DNA of 64,000 nt, from positions 558,001 to 622,000 of the forward strand of contig NZ_JAJCTD010000001.1 in NCBI RefSeq assembly GCF_020564565.1, in the 5' to 3' direction. A program made the position numbers and the translations under genes. Shown here piece by piece: positions 16,425 through 24,532 of the stretch. Position 1 is the first letter of the stretch, and every line of letters begins with the position of its first letter. Below the pieces are notes generated by a model. The model made no database searches. It saw only the letters and a program-made list of their open reading frames with translations, and was not told where the DNA came from. The stretch is from Rhodobacter sp. Har01. GTDB taxonomy: Bacteria; Pseudomonadota; Alphaproteobacteria; Rhodobacterales; Rhodobacteraceae.

Positions 16425-16973
16425 ATGCTGCGACTGAAGAAGACCGTGGTGATGGTCGGCATGATGGGCGCGGGCAAGACCGCCGTGGGCACTGCGGTCG
16501 CCAGGGCGCTGAAGGTGCCCTTCCTTGATTCGGACGAAGAGATCGTCAAGGCCGCCAGCCGCAGCATCGCCGAGATCTTCCAGCGTGACGGCGAGGCGTT
16601 CTTTCGCGACCGCGAATTCGAGGTGATCGGCCGCCTGCTGCGCGGCGCACCTTGCGTTCTGTCCACCGGCGGAGGCGCCTTCCTGTCAGAGCGCAACCGC
16701 AGCCAGATCAACGCCGCCGGCGTCTCGGTCTGGTTGCGTGCCGACCTTGATCTGTTGTGGCAGCGGGTGCGCCACAAGACCACCCGGCCGCTGTTGCGCA
16801 CCGCGAACCCGCGCGAGACCCTGCGCGCGCTGCATGAGGCGCGGCTGCCGGCCTATGCGCTGGCCGACCTTGCCGTCGACGCTTCGCCCGACTACTCGAT
16901 CGAGCAGATGGCGGGCCGCGTGATCGAGGCGCTTCAGGCCCGGCCCGATGTGCTGGAAGAGGGTGACGCATGA
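16425..16973 (+). CDS. aroK: Shikimate kinase AroK
   Basis: 182 residues. It phosphorylates shikimate to shikimate-3-phosphate. The P-loop GMMGAGKTA is at residues 12-20, the shikimate-binding LDSDEEIV (34-41) and STGGGAF motifs are present, and the lid region RVRHKTTRPLLR carries the conserved arginine. The N-terminus is close to family norm. The stop overlaps aroB by four bases (ATGA), the standard alphaproteobacterial aroK-aroB pair. Confidence 0.95.
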   Translation: MLRLKKTVVMVGMMGAGKTAVGTAVARALKVPFLDSDEEIVKAASRSIAEIFQRDGEAFFRDREFEVIGRLLRGAPCVLSTGGGAFLSERNRSQINAAGVSVWLRADLDLLWQRVRHKTTRPLLRTANPRETLRALHEARLPAYALADLAVDASPDYSIEQMAGRVIEALQARPDVLEEGDA

Positions 16974-18073
16974 ACGTGGTTCCGGTGAACCTGGGGGACC
17001 GCTCTTACGAGGTGCGGATCGGCGCCGGACTGCTCGACCGGGCCGGGGCCGAGATCGCGCCGCTGCTGCGCCGCAGGCGGGTGGCCGTGGTGACGGACGA
17101 GACCGTGGCCGGGCTGCACCTGGACCGGCTGACCGCGGCCTTTCAGGCCGAGGGGATTGCCGTGTCGGCGCTGGCGCTGCCGCCGGGCGAAGCCACCAAG
17201 GGCTGGCCGCAATTCAGCCGCTGCGTCGAGTGGCTGCTGGACGCCAAGGTCGAGCGGCGCGACGTTGTGGTGGCCTTCGGTGGCGGCGTGATCGGCGACC
17301 TGGTGGGCTTTGCGGCGGCGGTGCTGCGGCGCGGGGTGCGCTTCGTGCAACTGCCCACCACGCTGCTGGCCCAGGTCGATTCCAGCGTTGGCGGCAAGAC
17401 CGGGATCAACACCGCCCAGGGCAAGAATCTGGTCGGTGCGTTTCATCAGCCCAGCCTTGTGCTGGCCGACATCGGCATCCTGGACACTCTGCCGGCGCGC
17501 GATTTCCTGGCCGGCTACGGCGAGGTGGTGAAATACGGCCTGCTGGGCGATGCGGCCTTTTTCGACTGGCTTGAGGCGGCGGGTCCCGCGCTGGCCGCCG
17601 GAGATGCCGCGGCGCGGCTGCGCGCGGTGACGCGCAGCGTCGAGATGAAGGCCGGCATCGTCAGCCGTGACGAGACCGAAGAGGGTGAGCGCGCGCTCTT
17701 GAACCTGGGCCACACCTTCTGCCACGCCTTGGAAAAGGCCACCGGCTATTCCGACCGCCTGCTGCATGGCGAGGGCGTGGCGATCGGCTGCGCCCTGGCT
17801 TTCGAGTTGAGTCAGCGCCTGGGCCTGTGCAGCCAGGAAGTGCCCAGCCGGGTTCGGGCGCATCTGCGCGGGATGGGGATGAAGGTCGATCTGCGCGACA
17901 TCCCCGGTGACTTGCCGCCGGCCGAGGCGCTGCTGGCGCTGATGGGGCAGGACAAGAAGGTGATCGACGGCCGCCTGCGCTTTGTCCTGGCGCGGGGCAT
18001 CGGCCAGGCCTTCGTGGCCGAGGATGTGCCGCCCGAGGCGGTGCTGTCCGTGCTGCGCGACGCGCAGCGCTGA
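16970..18073 (+). CDS. aroB: 3-dehydroquinate synthase AroB
   Basis: 367 residues. It converts DAHP to 3-dehydroquinate, using NAD+ and Zn2+. Motifs are the NAD-binding FGGGVIGDLVGFAAAVLRRG, QLPTTLLAQVDSSVGGKTG, and the metal ligands in NLGHTFCHALE and LLHGEGVAIGC. Length fits the family (about 360). Translationally coupled to aroK. About 320 bp of non-coding DNA follow before the next gene. Confidence 0.95.
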   Translation: MNVVPVNLGDRSYEVRIGAGLLDRAGAEIAPLLRRRRVAVVTDETVAGLHLDRLTAAFQAEGIAVSALALPPGEATKGWPQFSRCVEWLLDAKVERRDVVVAFGGGVIGDLVGFAAAVLRRGVRFVQLPTTLLAQVDSSVGGKTGINTAQGKNLVGAFHQPSLVLADIGILDTLPARDFLAGYGEVVKYGLLGDAAFFDWLEAAGPALAAGDAAARLRAVTRSVEMKAGIVSRDETEEGERALLNLGHTFCHALEKATGYSDRLLHGEGVAIGCALAFELSQRLGLCSQEVPSRVRAHLRGMGMKVDLRDIPGDLPPAEALLALMGQDKKVIDGRLRFVLARGIGQAFVAEDVPPEAVLSVLRDAQR

Positions 18074-18395
18074 CGCCGCGCTTTCGGGCTGTGTCGGTCA
18101 TTCTGCCCGGTGCGGGCTTCCGTGGCCGACGGGTGCCGTCGCGGGTGGCTCGCACAGGTCGCCGCTGCGGAAGGAAAAGCGTTACCGATGAAGGGCTTGG
18201 GACAAGCCGACCCAGGCGCCAGTCTGGGTCCGGCAAGGGCAATCGCCCTATGCGTGTAACTTCGGCAGATCGTGACTTTTTCGTGGCAGGAATCATGCCG
18301 ATCGCCTACAGTGCCTGTGGCGGTTTTCCGCCGACAGTGCCGACCACGCAGGTCGGTATGGTGTGGTTTGGCCAAAGAACATTGGAGTGGGTCTC
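18074..18395 (+). promoter_or_regulatory. Intergenic region before the VPLPA-CTERM gene
   Basis: 322 bp with no gene. It contains several small stems (ACCCAG/CTGGGT near 18220; AGGGC/GCCCT near 18240; GGCGG-TTTT-CCGCC near 18318). A sigma54-like -24/-12 pattern, TGGCAGGAATCATGC, is at 18284-18298 (GG and GC separated by 10 bp), about 85 bp upstream of the following start. No enhancer-binding protein is in the window, so this is only a pattern match. Confidence 0.3.
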
Positions 18396-19001
18396 ATGGG
18401 CCTCTTATCGCAACTCAAGACCTGCGCCGCCGCGGCCGCAGTTCTTGCGACAACCTCGGTGGCGGCAATTGCGGCAACGTTCAGCGGTTCCTTCGCGCTG
18501 AGCGGCGACGCTTTCAGCGATCCCGGTCTCGAGGTTTCCGCCAGCCCGATGTCGGGCAGCGGCAGCTTCGATCTGGACGTCGGTGAAAGCCTCACCTTCG
18601 ATCTGTTCGACATCTGGACCAACGAGGAATCGGTGAATTGGGACGACATGGTCCCGAACTCGATCAACGTGGCCTTCACCATGACCCAGCCGGTGGCTTC
18701 TGGCACCGCGACGGGAACGACGGTCGGCCAGGGCTTCGTCTGGCAGTGGGGTTCGGTGAACTGGGGCGCGCCGCTGCAGATCGCTTTCGGCAACGGTGGT
18801 CTTCTGCAGATCGCGCTCAGCGACGAGACCTTCAACCTGGGCTGGTTCGGTCTGAACGAGGGCCCGAAGAAGGGCGCCACCGTCCAGGCGACGGCGACCT
18901 ACGTCAGCGCCCCGGCGCCGGTTCCGCTGCCCGCGGGTGGCCTGCTGCTGCTGGGCGCCATGGGTGCCTTTGCGGTCGTGCGTCGGCGCAAGTCGGTCTG
19001 A
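18396..19001 (+). CDS. VPLPA-CTERM sorting domain protein (exosortase substrate)
   Basis: 201 residues. An N-terminal signal peptide (TCAAAAAVLATTSVAAIA, to about residue 26) is followed by a beta-rich secreted domain with acidic, Gly/Ser-rich segments. The C-terminal sorting signal VPLPAGGLLLLGAMGAFAVV ends in RRRKSV. This is the VPLPA variant of PEP-CTERM processed by a rhodobacterial exosortase. No exosortase or EPS gene cluster is adjacent. The body shows no enzyme motif; it is probably a secreted matrix or surface component. Start 18396 has GGAGTGGG upstream. A strong terminator follows. Confidence 0.85.
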   Translation: MGLLSQLKTCAAAAAVLATTSVAAIAATFSGSFALSGDAFSDPGLEVSASPMSGSGSFDLDVGESLTFDLFDIWTNEESVNWDDMVPNSINVAFTMTQPVASGTATGTTVGQGFVWQWGSVNWGAPLQIAFGNGGLLQIALSDETFNLGWFGLNEGPKKGATVQATATYVSAPAPVPLPAGGLLLLGAMGAFAVVRRRKSV

Positions 19002-19031
19002 TCCGGCCGCCGCCAAATTGGCTCAAGCTTG

Positions 19032-19057
19032 GAAGGCGCCCCCCGGGGCGCCTTTCT
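19032..19057 (+). terminator. Intrinsic terminator of the VPLPA-CTERM gene
   Basis: AAGGCGCCCC (19033-19042), CC, GGGGCGCCTT (19045-19054) then TTCT. It starts 32 bp after the stop codon. Confidence 0.8.
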
Positions 19058-19379
19058 CATTGCGCGGCGCCGGTCTGGACAGTCGGATGCGGACGGTCAT
19101 GATGATTTCGGCAGTCCGCCACGAAACCATCTTCGAAAGGCCACATCGGCCAGGCAATCAGGGACCAGAGTCGGATGGGATTTGACACGAATGCCATCGG
19201 ACTCGGTTCCCCGCCGTTCGGCGGACATTTTTCGCAGGCCGTTTTGATTGCGGTGCGGGCGAGGCCCTTGGCCTCGCCCCCATTCCGCTGCACCGGTTCT
19301 CAGACCGGGCCGAGGCGATTGCCAGGGCGGAACGCCCGGTGCACACCGTCGACAGGCGATGCTTTCGTGATCAAGGGAT
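19058..19379. other. Non-coding stretch with two further hairpins
   Basis: No gene found. CCGCCG-TT-CGGCGG at 19211-19224 is followed by ACATTTTT, which looks like a plus-strand terminator with no obvious gene in front of it. GGGCGAGGCC-CTT-GGCCTCGCCC at 19257-19279 is a 10-bp perfect stem about 100 bp downstream of tRNA-Gln on the minus strand and may end that transcript. A TTGACA box at 19182-19187 lacks a matching -10. Confidence 0.4.
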
Positions 19380-19382
19380 TGG

Positions 19383-19454
19383 CTGGGGCGCTAGGATTCG
19401 AACCTAGGTATGTCGGTACCAAAAACCGATGCCTTACCACTTGGCGACGCCCCA
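19383..19454 (-). tRNA. tRNA-Gln (anticodon TTG)
   Basis: The minus strand gives a full cloverleaf: acceptor TGGGGCG/CGCCCCA, D-arm with AAGTGGTAAGG, anticodon stem TCGGT/ACCGA around loop TTTTGGT (anticodon TTG), and T-arm CTAGG-TTCGAAT-CCTAG. The discriminator base is G, and CCA is encoded next (19382-19380). It reads CAA and, by wobble, CAG codons. No integrase or duplicated 3' end was seen beside it. Confidence 0.95.
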
Positions 19455-19536
19455 ACCGTGCCGGGGTGTTTAGCGAAGCGACCTGCGGCCCGCAAGGGGG
19501 GAGGGCGCGAAATTTCGGCGGCTGTCCGGGGGTGTC

Positions 19537-20712
19537 GTGGACTGGGATGTGATCGTTCTGGGCGCCGGGGCCGCAGGGCTTTTTGCCGCCATCGAGGCGG
19601 GGCGGCGGGGCCGGCGGGTGCTGGTGGTAGACCATGCCGCCAAGGCCGGCGAGAAGATCCGCATTTCGGGCGGGGGGAGGTGCAACTTCACCAACCTCGG
19701 CATCGCGGCCGACCGCTTCCTGGGCCGCAACCCGCGTTTCGCGCTTTCGGCGCTGAAGCGGTTCACCGCCCGGGACTTCATTGCCCGCCTGGAAGGCGCC
19801 GGGATCGCCTGGCACGAAAAGACCCTTGGACAGCTGTTTTGCGACGGCGCGGCGACGCAGGTGGTGGACTGGCTGTTGCGCGACCTGGCGGCGGCCGGCG
19901 GGGTGTTGTGGACGGGCTGCGCGTTGGGCGCGGTGACGGCGGCCGGCCCGGGCTTTGCGGTCGAGACCGCCCGCGGGGTGCAGCAGACCGCCGCGGTCAT
20001 CGTGGCGACAGGGGGAAAGTCGATCCCCAAGATGGGGGCGACGGGCTTCGGCTACCGGGTGGCAGAGAGCTTCGGGCTGGCGGTGACCGAGACCCGCCCG
20101 GCGCTGGTGCCGCTGACCTTTGCCGAGCAGGACCTGGCCTGGATGCGGCCGCTGGCGGGCGTGGCGGTGCAGGGCCGGGTGTCCTGCGGCAAGACCGGAT
20201 TCAATGAGGCGGTGCTGTTCACCCACCGGGGCCTCAGCGGCCCGGCGGTTCTGCAGCTGTCGTCCTACTGGCGCGAGGGGCAGGAGATCGCGCTGGACCT
20301 TTGCCCCGGGCTGGACGCGGCGGCCGCGCTGCGGGCGGCAAAGGCCCGCGCCGGAAAGGGCCATCTGGCGGGCGCGCTGGCCCGGCTGGTGCCCGAACGG
20401 GTGGCGCGGCACCTGGCCGAGGGCGCCGGCGTGACGGGGCCGCTGGCCGAGGTGCCGGGGGCGGTTCTCGACCGGCTGGCGGCAGGGCTGCACGACTGGC
20501 GGCTCAAGCCGGTCGGGACCGAGGGCTACCGCACCGCCGAGGTGACCCTGGGCGGGGTCGATACCGACGGGCTGGACGCCCGCACGATGCAGGCCAAGGC
20601 GGTGGCGGGGCTGTATTTCGTGGGCGAGGTGGTGGACATCACCGGCTGGCTGGGCGGCTACAATTTCCAGTGGGCCTGGTCCAGCGGCTGGGCGGCGGGG
20701 CAGGTGGCGTGA
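19537..20712 (+). CDS. TIGR03862-type flavoprotein (HI0933/BaiN-like FAD-dependent oxidoreductase)
   Basis: 391 residues. The N-terminal Rossmann FAD motif is DVIVLGAGAAGLFAAIEAGR (about residues 4-23), followed by GEKIRISGGGRCNFTN, the signature of the HI0933/BaiN family. The C-terminal GLYFVGEVVDITGWLGGYN closes the FAD site. The TIGR03862 subgroup is shorter than BaiN and has no known substrate; some relatives reduce unsaturated sterols or bile acids or modify tRNA precursors. The start is GTG at 19537. It follows the divergent tRNA-Gln by 83 bp. Confidence 0.83.
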   Translation: MDWDVIVLGAGAAGLFAAIEAGRRGRRVLVVDHAAKAGEKIRISGGGRCNFTNLGIAADRFLGRNPRFALSALKRFTARDFIARLEGAGIAWHEKTLGQLFCDGAATQVVDWLLRDLAAAGGVLWTGCALGAVTAAGPGFAVETARGVQQTAAVIVATGGKSIPKMGATGFGYRVAESFGLAVTETRPALVPLTFAEQDLAWMRPLAGVAVQGRVSCGKTGFNEAVLFTHRGLSGPAVLQLSSYWREGQEIALDLCPGLDAAAALRAAKARAGKGHLAGALARLVPERVARHLAEGAGVTGPLAEVPGAVLDRLAAGLHDWRLKPVGTEGYRTAEVTLGGVDTDGLDARTMQAKAVAGLYFVGEVVDITGWLGGYNFQWAWSSGWAAGQVA

Positions 20713-21158
20713 GGGCGCCCCGGGATGGGAGAGGGGCGACCGCAAGGGATTCAAGGGATTGGCTCCCGGGCCGGGGCTGAAGACAGCTGGAAACACGGCA
20801 CAGGAGACCATCGCCGTCCGATCCTTCCCGTGGCCCGGCCGGGCGGAACGGGAAACGCATGCGTTACCCCGCCCGTTGCACGAGAGTGCGGCTGTGCTGG
20901 CGGTGCCGGGCGCGACAGAGGACAGCGCCCGGCCCGGCGGGCGAGAAGCGCCCGCCTGGGGGCGGGGCGGGCGCTGGCCGAGGGCTTTGGGCCCTCGGCT
21001 GGGGCAGGGGATGCGGGGCGCTGTGGCGGCGACGATGGTCGCCGCTCCCCAGACGACGGTCGGCCTTGAGCCCAATCTGACGCGTTCTTCTTCTCAGAGA
21101 ATGCCCGGTTCCGAATTCCGAGACATCGGCACCGTTGCGTCGGAAACCCGCAAACTCG
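20713..21158. other. Gene-free stretch with tandem GC-rich hairpins
   Basis: 446 bp without a supportable gene; an open frame at 20759-21199 has low-complexity Arg/Gly/Pro composition and overlaps the next gene antisense, so it was set aside. Two tandem stems stand out: GGCGGGCG/CGCCCGCC (20936-20956) and GCCGAGGGC/GCCCTCGGC (20977-20999). GC content falls sharply towards the right end, where the lower-GC insert begins. Confidence 0.4.
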
Positions 21159-21686
21159 TCAATGATTCGGAACGGGAGATATCTCGTCGACAATCCTAAG
21201 GGCCAATCCTGTCATGGCTTTCCCCCAACGGGTTGCACGTTCCATCACTTGGATCGGGATTGAGTCAACGATCAATTCGTCCTCCCCGTGCTTTTCAAAT
21301 GCTGCGAACATGATGAAGTCTTGATCCCGACGGCTGATCCCCAGGCACTTTGAATGGGCGATGCGATTCCGGGGAAACGAATGACGCTCGTAAGCCTTCT
21401 TATGCTTCCGGATCTGTCTAGCAGCGCTCTCTCCTCTAGGATGTGCCCGAACTGCCTTGAAAAGTTGCTGCAGCTTATCAGACCCGGGGAGTCTTCCGAA
21501 TTTTTCTGCTCCTTCCGCCATGGGAACTCCTGACGCTGCCGATAGCAACATTCCCAGCGCGCCGTCTAATTCACCCCAAGCCAACACAAGATCGAGCATC
21601 GCATCTCGGTGGCGTTGCTCAAGCTCCCGCAGAATGTCTTGCTCCCGGGGAAAGCCATCGCCGCGCATGGCGTTGGTGATGCCCAT
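21159..21686 (-). CDS. HEPN-like protein of unknown function on a lower-GC insert
   Basis: 175 residues, not assigned to a named family. Mostly helical. Near residues 100-115 it carries YERHSFPRNRIAHSKCLG, with R106-N-x3-H111 matching the R-x4-H HEPN ribonuclease signature, preceded by a long charged helix as in HEPN domains. The codon choice and GC (about 53%) differ clearly from the neighbouring genes, which suggests recent acquisition. No antitoxin-like (MNT) gene is paired with it. The start at 21686 has GGAG 11 bp upstream. The HEPN call rests on the motif and predicted helicity only. It could be a stand-alone defence or stress RNase. Confidence 0.6.
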   Translation of the reverse strand: MGITNAMRGDGFPREQDILRELEQRHRDAMLDLVLAWGELDGALGMLLSAASGVPMAEGAEKFGRLPGSDKLQQLFKAVRAHPRGESAARQIRKHKKAYERHSFPRNRIAHSKCLGISRRDQDFIMFAAFEKHGEDELIVDSIPIQVMERATRWGKAMTGLALRIVDEISPVPNH

Positions 21687-21849
21687 CCGATTTGCTCCGA
21701 AATCAACAAACCTGTTTCAGCATCTCACAGGTTCCTTGGTTCTCAAAGGCTTCGGACGCTCAGTTTCAAAGTTGCCGTTTGGCTCGTTTCCACGAACGTC
21801 CGCTCCGTCCCGCAAAGCGCACATCGCCGGCTACCGGCCTGCTCCCCGC

Positions 21850-22680
21850 TCACACGTGCAGCGGGTCGGCCTTGGCGAGGCGGTCGAAGGCCATCAGGCT
21901 GGCGACCAGGGCCGGCATCTGTGAGAGGGGCACCATGTTGGGGCCGTCGGAGGGGGCGGTGTCGGGGGCCTCGTGGGTTTCGATGAAGACGCCGGCGATG
22001 CCGAGCGACACCGCGCAGCGGGCCATCACCGGGGCGAATTCGCGCTGGCCGCCGCTGCTGCCGCCCATGCCGCCCGGCTGCTGCACCGAATGAGTGGCGT
22101 CCATGATCACCGGCCAGCCGGTGCGGGCCATGATCGGCAGTGCTCGCATGTCGGCCACAAGGGTGTTGTAGCCGAAGCTGACCCCCCGTTCTGTCAGCAG
22201 GATGCGGTCGTTGCCGGTCGAGGCCACCTTGTCGGCCACGTTGGCCATGTCCCAGGGGGCCAGGAACTGGCCCTTCTTGATGTTCACCACGGCACCGGTC
22301 TTTCCGGCGGTGAGCAGAAGGTCGGTCTGGCGGCACAGGAAGGCGGGGATCTGGATCACGTCCACCACATGCGCCGCCTCGCGGGCCTGGGCCTCATCGT
22401 GGATGTCGGTCAGCACCGGGGTGCCGCCGGCGCGGATCGTCTCAAGCACCTTCAGCCCGGCCGCCATTCCCATTCCGCGCCGACCTGAAAGCGAGGTGCG
22501 ATTGGCCTTGTCGTAGCTGGCCTTGAACACGAACTGCGCCCCGGCGGCGCGGCAGGCCTCGGCCATGGTGCCGGCGATCATCTGGGCGTGGTCCAGGCTT
22601 TCCAGCTGGCACGGCCCGGCGATCACGGTCAGCGCGTGGCGGTTTCCCACGGTCAGGCCGGCAATCCCTACGGTCTTCAT
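21850..22680 (-). CDS. kdsA: 3-deoxy-8-phosphooctulonate synthase KdsA
   Basis: 276 residues. It condenses phosphoenolpyruvate with arabinose-5-phosphate to Kdo-8-phosphate for LPS and capsule. Motifs are VIAGPCQLES (about residues 19-28), KASYDKANRTSL, IQIPAFLCRQTDLL, VNIKKGQFLAPWDM and DATHSVQQPGG, with the metal-type Cys in GPCQ. Length fits the family. It starts 10 bp after kpsE on the same strand, tying Kdo synthesis to capsule export in this operon. Confidence 0.94.
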   Translation of the reverse strand: MKTVGIAGLTVGNRHALTVIAGPCQLESLDHAQMIAGTMAEACRAAGAQFVFKASYDKANRTSLSGRRGMGMAAGLKVLETIRAGGTPVLTDIHDEAQAREAAHVVDVIQIPAFLCRQTDLLLTAGKTGAVVNIKKGQFLAPWDMANVADKVASTGNDRILLTERGVSFGYNTLVADMRALPIMARTGWPVIMDATHSVQQPGGMGGSSGGQREFAPVMARCAVSLGIAGVFIETHEAPDTAPSDGPNMVPLSQMPALVASLMAFDRLAKADPLHV

Positions 22681-22690
22681 CGCAACTCCT

Positions 22691-24532
22691 TCAGGCCGAG
22701 ACCTGTTCCCGCAGGATCGCGGCGGTCATCGAGACCATGAGGTAGATGCCAAGCAGGATCAACATGGTGACCAGCGTGTTTTCGAACGCGCGCGGATAGG
22801 CCGCCTCGTCCGGCGGCACCGGGGTGACCGACAGCGACAGGTAGCGCACCTGCCGGTTGGCCTCGATGCGGGCGTTTTCCATGGCTTGCAGCGACTGGGC
22901 CAGCACCATCTGGCGGGTCTCGACATCGGCCTGGGCGACCAGCAGCTCGCCCTGGATGCGGGCCAGCGATTCGTCGCCCACCTGCCCCTGGGTCAGCTTG
23001 CCGCGCAGCAGGGCGATTTCCTCTTCCAGGGTGCTGATGCGGCGGCGGACCGGCTCGATCCGGGCCACGTTGGGGCTTTCGTTCGCCTCCATCTGCGCCA
23101 GGTTCAGCTTTTCCTGAGTGAGCAGCGTTTCAAGCTGGCTGATCTGCGTGGTCAAGAGGCCGACCTCGACGTCAGAGGACAGGACCTTGTATTTCTCCTG
23201 CAACTCGACGACGTGCTCTTGCGAGGCGATGACGGCGGCCTCGGCCTCCTTGTAGCTTTCGCGCGCGCCTTTCATCGAGTCTTCGCGCAGGCGCTGGGTC
23301 AGCTGGTCAACCTGCTCTTCGGCATAGGCGATCAGCTGCCTTGACCAGTCCGCCGACAGCTGCGGGTCGGCGGCCATGACCTCCATCTTCACCAGGCCTT
23401 CGGTCGGGTCATAGGAGATCAGGACATATTTGCGATAGAGCTTGTAGGCCTGTTCCAGCGAGGCATCGGCCGGCAGCCGGGTGATCGGGTCGATTTCGCT
23501 GCCCTGAAAATGCACCCGGAAGCCATGGTCGGCTTCCAGCCGCTGCATCGCCTCGCGGCTTTGCAGGTAGCCCTGGACGGCGATCGAATCCTGCGACGTG
23601 GCCAGCCCGGTGCCGGACAGAAGCCCGCCCAGTCCGGCAGACTGCGGCGGATCGGCCTGCTGGATGACGAATTCCGAACGGGTGGAATAGAGCGGCGTCG
23701 CGATCTTGGCAAAATACCAGCCGGCCAGAATCGTCGGCAGCAGGACGAAGATGAACATGCGAGCGGCCAGCAGGCTGAGCTTGCGGCGGCGGCGGCGCGC
23801 GATGTCCTGCTGCATCTTCAGGATTTCGGCCGCGTGGTTCACCTCGGCCCGCTGTTCGGGGGTCGGAACCCGGATCGGCTTGACCGTCTCGGGCAGGCGG
23901 ACGCCATCGCCGGGCAGCGGCGTCAGCGCGCGACCGGGGGAGGGAAGCGCGGCATCCGGTCGGGGCCCCGACGGGGATCCTGGCGCGGACGCGGGACTGG
24001 AGGCAGCGTCGGACGCGGTGTCGGGGGCGGCTTCGGGCGACACCAGTTCCAGCATCGAGCCGCGTTGGAACGGGTCGACCCCGGCGTCGCGCAGCAGCCG
24101 CACGGCATCGAAATCCGATATGGCCTGCAGGTTGTGACGTTGCGCCAACCGGCGCGCGGTGCGCAGTTGGCGCCCCGTGAGGCCTTCGCGCCGGATCGCC
24201 GCCAGGATCGCTTCAACCGATGCGTCGGGGCGGGCAGGGGGAGAGGCGGAGGGAGAGGCGGGGGCAGGAGCAGGAGCAGGAGCAGGAGCAGCGGCGGCCG
24301 TCGCCGGGTTCGCCGTCGCGGCGGCCGCGGCGGCCCGGTCGGCGGCGGCCGAGCCGGGGAAGGCCTGGTCGCCAAAGCCATCGTCCTGGGTGTCGAACGG
24401 CATCGCGTCGGCGGCGGCCGCTGCCGCGGCGGCGGCGCGGGGCGTCGCGGCTTGCGCAGCCGGGCGTGGCGCGGCTTCGGCCCGGGCCTCGGGGTTCTGG
24501 CGATGGATGTTGAACCGGGCCACCTTAAGCAT
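22691..24532 (-). CDS. kpsE: Capsule polysaccharide export inner-membrane protein (KpsE/polysaccharide co-polymerase type), long Ala/Pro-rich N-terminus
   Basis: 613 residues. It is an inner-membrane polysaccharide co-polymerase linking the KpsT/M transporter to the outer-membrane exporter. Residues 1-250 are an unusual Ala/Pro-rich, probably disordered cytosolic extension containing an (AP)n tract encoded by GCAGGA hexamers (24264-24291). A first membrane segment (FIFVLLPTILAGWYFA) follows, then a periplasmic coiled coil (SYKEAEAAVIASQEHVVELQ onward) and a second segment (LVTMLILLGIYLMVSMTAAI). Typical KpsE is about 380-400 residues. The ATG overlaps the kpsT stop; 24538 is an equally possible start two codons earlier. 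Confidence 0.8.
   Translation of the reverse strand: MLKVARFNIHRQNPEARAEAAPRPAAQAATPRAAAAAAAAADAMPFDTQDDGFGDQAFPGSAAADRAAAAAATANPATAAAAPAPAPAPAPASPSASPPARPDASVEAILAAIRREGLTGRQLRTARRLAQRHNLQAISDFDAVRLLRDAGVDPFQRGSMLELVSPEAAPDTASDAASSPASAPGSPSGPRPDAALPSPGRALTPLPGDGVRLPETVKPIRVPTPEQRAEVNHAAEILKMQQDIARRRRRKLSLLAARMFIFVLLPTILAGWYFAKIATPLYSTRSEFVIQQADPPQSAGLGGLLSGTGLATSQDSIAVQGYLQSREAMQRLEADHGFRVHFQGSEIDPITRLPADASLEQAYKLYRKYVLISYDPTEGLVKMEVMAADPQLSADWSRQLIAYAEEQVDQLTQRLREDSMKGARESYKEAEAAVIASQEHVVELQEKYKVLSSDVEVGLLTTQISQLETLLTQEKLNLAQMEANESPNVARIEPVRRRISTLEEEIALLRGKLTQGQVGDESLARIQGELLVAQADVETRQMVLAQSLQAMENARIEANRQVRYLSLSVTPVPPDEAAYPRAFENTLVTMLILLGIYLMVSMTAAILREQVSA
24264..24291. repeat. Hexanucleotide tandem repeat within kpsE
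   Basis: GCAGGA repeated four full times plus GCAG, without mismatches. On the coding strand it gives an Ala-Pro run. Each unit adds two codons, so copy changes alter the tract length without shifting frame. Confidence 0.85.

Noticed and set aside
20759..21199. Possible 146-residue protein in the gap before the HEPN-like gene
   Set aside because: Biased Arg/Gly/Pro composition, no ribosome site, overlaps the HEPN-like gene antisense, and the two strong hairpins fall inside it.
19380..21850. Possible integrative element anchored at tRNA-Gln
   Set aside because: The lower-GC insert is 1.7 kb from the tRNA, no integrase is present, and no copy of the tRNA 3' end was found at the far boundary.
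24264..24291. Possible CRISPR or direct-repeat array (GCAGGA units)
   Set aside because: Units are 6 bp with no spacers and lie in frame inside kpsE; it is a coding microsatellite.
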